Assembly (NCBI GenBank): GCA_022578965.1
Contig: MU400522.1
Location: 372,001 to 436,000 of the forward strand
Direction: 5' to 3'
DNA: 64,000 bases
Source of the DNA: Xylaria sp. FL1777
Taxonomy: Eukaryota; Ascomycota; Sordariomycetes; Xylariales; Xylariaceae
This document shows, piece after piece, positions 61,395-64,000 of this stretch; position 1 is the first letter of the stretch; each line of letters starts with the position of its first letter. A program made the translations under genes and the position numbers. Below the pieces are notes generated by a model. That model made no database searches, had not been told where the DNA came from, and saw nothing but the letters and a program-made list of their open reading frames with translations.

Positions 61395-63458
61395 GAAGAT
61401 AGCTAATCTCCTTCTATTTAACGTGCGAAGAGTATTACCTAGATAGGTTTTACTAGGCCACACCACGGTACCCAGAAAACCATAACTTTAGGTACGCAGG
61501 TAACCCACCTATTGGCATACCACGTACGTATAAAGGCCTCGTGCAATCCCCTGCACAGGCACCCTTCTACTTCTTATTCCTACCTCTACAGGAAAATATT
61601 CTGTCGTGAGTAGAAGCAGAGGCACAAGCCAGGCAAAACGACCTTTGTCGAGAATCATCGTCATATGACTCCCGCATAGCGTCAGCCTCGGTTTACTGAA
61701 CAGCAATGATGATAGCCTGTCCAAAGACGAAAAGTTGTTTTGTCGGGCCAGTTTAGGAATCGAAGCGAAATCTAAGCCGAGTGCCCAATCCCCCAAAGCC
61801 TTCTAGTTACTTTAGACAGACTTTTTAACTAGGTCGAAGGCTTAGCGGCCATTTGTGCGTAGTCTGCGTCGACGAGATATATACATGTATTTAAAGGTAG
61901 GCAGGGGATATGAAGTGATGAGAGATAAAGGAGGAAGAAAAACAAGATAAGATTAAGTAAAGGCGAAATTTTCTTTTCTATAGTTCATAACATATGTAAC
62001 TAATTGCATAGCTTTAGCACCTACCACTGCCAGTCAAAAGAGTCATGAAAGCCGTTTTCAAGTTACGGTCAATGGGTAATACCGTCATACTTGGCGCTGT
62101 CACTACCCTATGTGTTATTTTAAGCTGTATATTAAGCACCTATCACTTTCTACTCGTTGACTAATAAGGCTGCAAATGTGGATTAGGTTGTTTCTTCAAG
62201 ATTCGACTCTGGTTTTCTAGCTATATAGTTTCTCATCTTCCCATCTTCCCTTTCCCCATCTTCTCACCAAGACTACCATCAATAAATTTGAATCACTATA
62301 TATCGTTTCTTACATGGCTATTATTTAACGTATCTAGGAGTTAATCATGATTTATCATATTCCTATGTATTGTATACATCCCGAATTATCATCCATTCGT
62401 AATCGATACGCACTCGCACGTCCAGGCGAGCTGCTTTAGTTTAGTATTCCGAATGTTCCTGTATATAGTCTCGTTTCTTTGTCGAGTTAATATCACGGCC
62501 GTTTGATAACGGAAACAGAAGAAGCTGAAACACTGGGGATACAAACCAACACCACAGATCGAAGGGTTGAGTCCCAGCTCGGAACTGGCGTCGTACTAAG
62601 TCTGACTGTTAGTTTCTGTCATTTATTAGACTCGGCCCTCCTTTCTAGACACTTGTGAACTTATTCTGTCTCGTGGTAGTATGAGGCAGAGAGTAGATAG
62701 GCAGGGGATCAAGAGATGTAGGGAGGCGTGATATTAGATGGCCCCTTAAGACTTCGGACCTGGCAAGCCTGTTCGGATTTACACTCTTCTTGTAAACCCG
62801 TCCCGTTTGCTCAGCGATAGCCGATTACCGAAATGTCAAGTGCTGCATGAGGCATCCTAGTCGGTGAGTCATCATATCTTAGGAACTTTTGTGTTTGGGT
62901 CGACTCTGAGCCTCATAGCATTCGACTCTATCCGACACGAGAGCAAAGTTAAGGGGAAGATAAAGGGGTAAGATAGACGAGCTGAAGGCTCAACTGCTTA
63001 ACGGGAAAGACATGGTTCTCGCTATATCGACTCAAATCTGCTACCACGATATTATTTTATCAATGATAAACGTAACCGCGAATACGTGTAAACTCGCATG
63101 CAAATTATAAGGCGATAGGCATTTCATCACTATTCAAAGCCCTTGAAAAACAAATCCGCCACACAGGAAGATAAGGTTTGTCGTGATATGTAGTTGTTGG
63201 TAATTACTCAAATTAGTAGACTCGCAATAATACGAATGTGTGCAAGCGCTAAGGGTCTGAGGTGGCATCGGACTGTGCCGCTGGAACCAGATTGTCTGCC
63301 TAGTCCATATCTACCCTGGTCGCACTTCTTGTTGGTCGTTCATCGTATGAGCTCATCCACGTATGCCACAATATATAAGATTCAATCGGCATCACTCTTC
63401 ACGTCACGAAATTCAATTTTGCATTGCTCTTACTCATAATAATCCTTCGTAAATCAAG

Positions 63459-64000
63459 ATGGCGCCCCCTGTCCTCTCATATTTTCGGTCACATCTGTTT
63501 CTTACGCTACCCATTCCCAATAAGACATTCTCAGGTTCAACAATCATTATCACGGGCGCAAATTCTGGCCTTGGTCTAGAGGCTGCCCGTCACCTTGTGA
63601 GGTTAGATGCTGCCAAAGTCATACTCGCAGTACGTGATCTGAGGAAAGGGGCTGAAGCTAAGGCTTCAATCATCGATTCGACTGGGAAGGATGAGGGTGT
63701 TGTTGATGTGTGGGAACTCGACCTCGAAAGCCGCGCTTCGGTTCAAGCCTTCGCTACACGTGCCGATAGTCTTGATAGATTAGACGTCGTAGTACAGAAT
63801 GCTGGAGTACTGACACACGACTTCACCCTAGTCGAGGGCAATGAGAAGGACATCACTGTCAATGTCATCAACACATTCTTTCTAGCATTTCTGCTACTCC
63901 CGAAGCTTCGCAGTACCTCGGTTCAATTCAGCAAAGAAGTAGTGCTGACCTTTACCGGATCCTTGGTACATTGGCTTGCTGGTTTCCCTGAACGCAATAG
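63459..64000 (+). CDS. Short-chain dehydrogenase/reductase, N-terminal part (cut by window end)
   Basis: The frame is open from the ATG at 63459 to the last base, 180 residues, and continues outside the window. The Rossmann signature TGANSGLG is at residues 32-39, the start of the cofactor-binding fold. VWELDLES, then LDRLDVVVQNAGVL (NAG motif) and VNVINTFFLAFLLLPKLR match the classical SDR pattern. The order of these blocks is that of the retinol-dehydrogenase-like fungal SDRs. The N-terminus (MAPPVLSYFRSHLFLTLPIP) is typical of this fungal subgroup. The region of the catalytic Ser (LTFTGSLVHW) is present, but the YxxxK motif lies beyond the edge. Substrate is unknown. No partner gene is visible. 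Confidence 0.9.
   Translation, partial: MAPPVLSYFRSHLFLTLPIPNKTFSGSTIIITGANSGLGLEAARHLVRLDAAKVILAVRDLRKGAEAKASIIDSTGKDEGVVDVWELDLESRASVQAFATRADSLDRLDVVVQNAGVLTHDFTLVEGNEKDITVNVINTFFLAFLLLPKLRSTSVQFSKEVVLTFTGSLVHWLAGFPERN

Larger units (their letters stand above)
60189..63458. other. 3.3 kb spacer containing the 5S rRNA gene
   Basis: Apart from the 5S gene and the T/C tract behind it, I see no gene. A minus-strand frame at 61509-61796 has some protein-like residues but starts with TTG and has no family. The stretch 61850-63180 is AT-rich and non-coding. The last few hundred bases are the promoter of the SDR gene. Confidence 0.5.

Noticed and set aside
62560..62600. T-arm-like hairpin word GGGTTGAGTCCC
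   Set aside because: No matching D arm or acceptor stem upstream; chance is likely.

Overview
This 64 kb window is nuclear DNA of a filamentous ascomycete, most likely a Sordariomycete. The evidence is a gene set of fungal type, many short introns (about 46-135 nt, mostly GTAAGT/GTATGT/GTGAGT donors with CTRAC-like branch sites), a malate synthase ending in a peroxisomal SKL signal, a fungal rhodopsin-domain protein, a Clr5-domain protein, and a single dispersed 5S rRNA gene outside any rDNA repeat. The 5S sequence would fit Xylariales-like fungi, but I cannot prove the order.

Layout. 1-1019: window edge, with at most a weak exon tail. 1020-3912 (+): conserved fungal protein of unknown function, 3 exons. 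3913-12632: long region without a convincing gene, rich in simple repeats and TACCTAC-type words. 12633-13107 (-): a tiny two-exon Clr5-domain gene missed by simple ORF calling. 13108-19615: gene-poor, markedly AT-rich from about 16.4 kb. 19616-21804 (-): malate synthase. 24442-28410 (-): Hsl1/Gin4-type cell-cycle kinase, 5 exons. 30216-33891 (+): SMC5, 5 exons. 34635-36407 (-): Msc7-like aldehyde dehydrogenase, very GC-rich. 37604-42289 (-): Dnf1-type P4-ATPase. 42290-47215: gene-poor. 47216-49308 (+): unrecognised nuclear-looking protein. 49800-50723 (-): V-ATPase subunit E. 51985-53736 (+): NIPA-family transporter. 54850-56938 (-): Sub2/UAP56 helicase. 57525-58073 (+): Rpr2-type RNase P subunit. 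58746-60188 (-): rhodopsin-domain membrane protein. 61216-61334 (+): 5S rRNA. 63459-64000 (+): SDR oxidoreductase cut by the window end.

The genes are mostly independent housekeeping functions: genome maintenance (SMC5, perhaps the 47 kb gene), cell cycle (Hsl1), RNA processing (Sub2, Rpr2, 5S), vacuolar and membrane physiology (V-ATPase E, flippase, NIPA) and carbon metabolism (malate synthase). There is no operon or secondary-metabolite cluster. I did not find a clearly new multi-gene system. The most useful new observations are the hidden Clr5 gene, the 5S gene, the candidate cell-cycle elements between HSL1 and SMC5, a GC island that starts at an SMC5 exon boundary, and unusual splice structures. 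Exon models come from reading splice sites and protein continuity by eye; every model sums to a whole number of codons.
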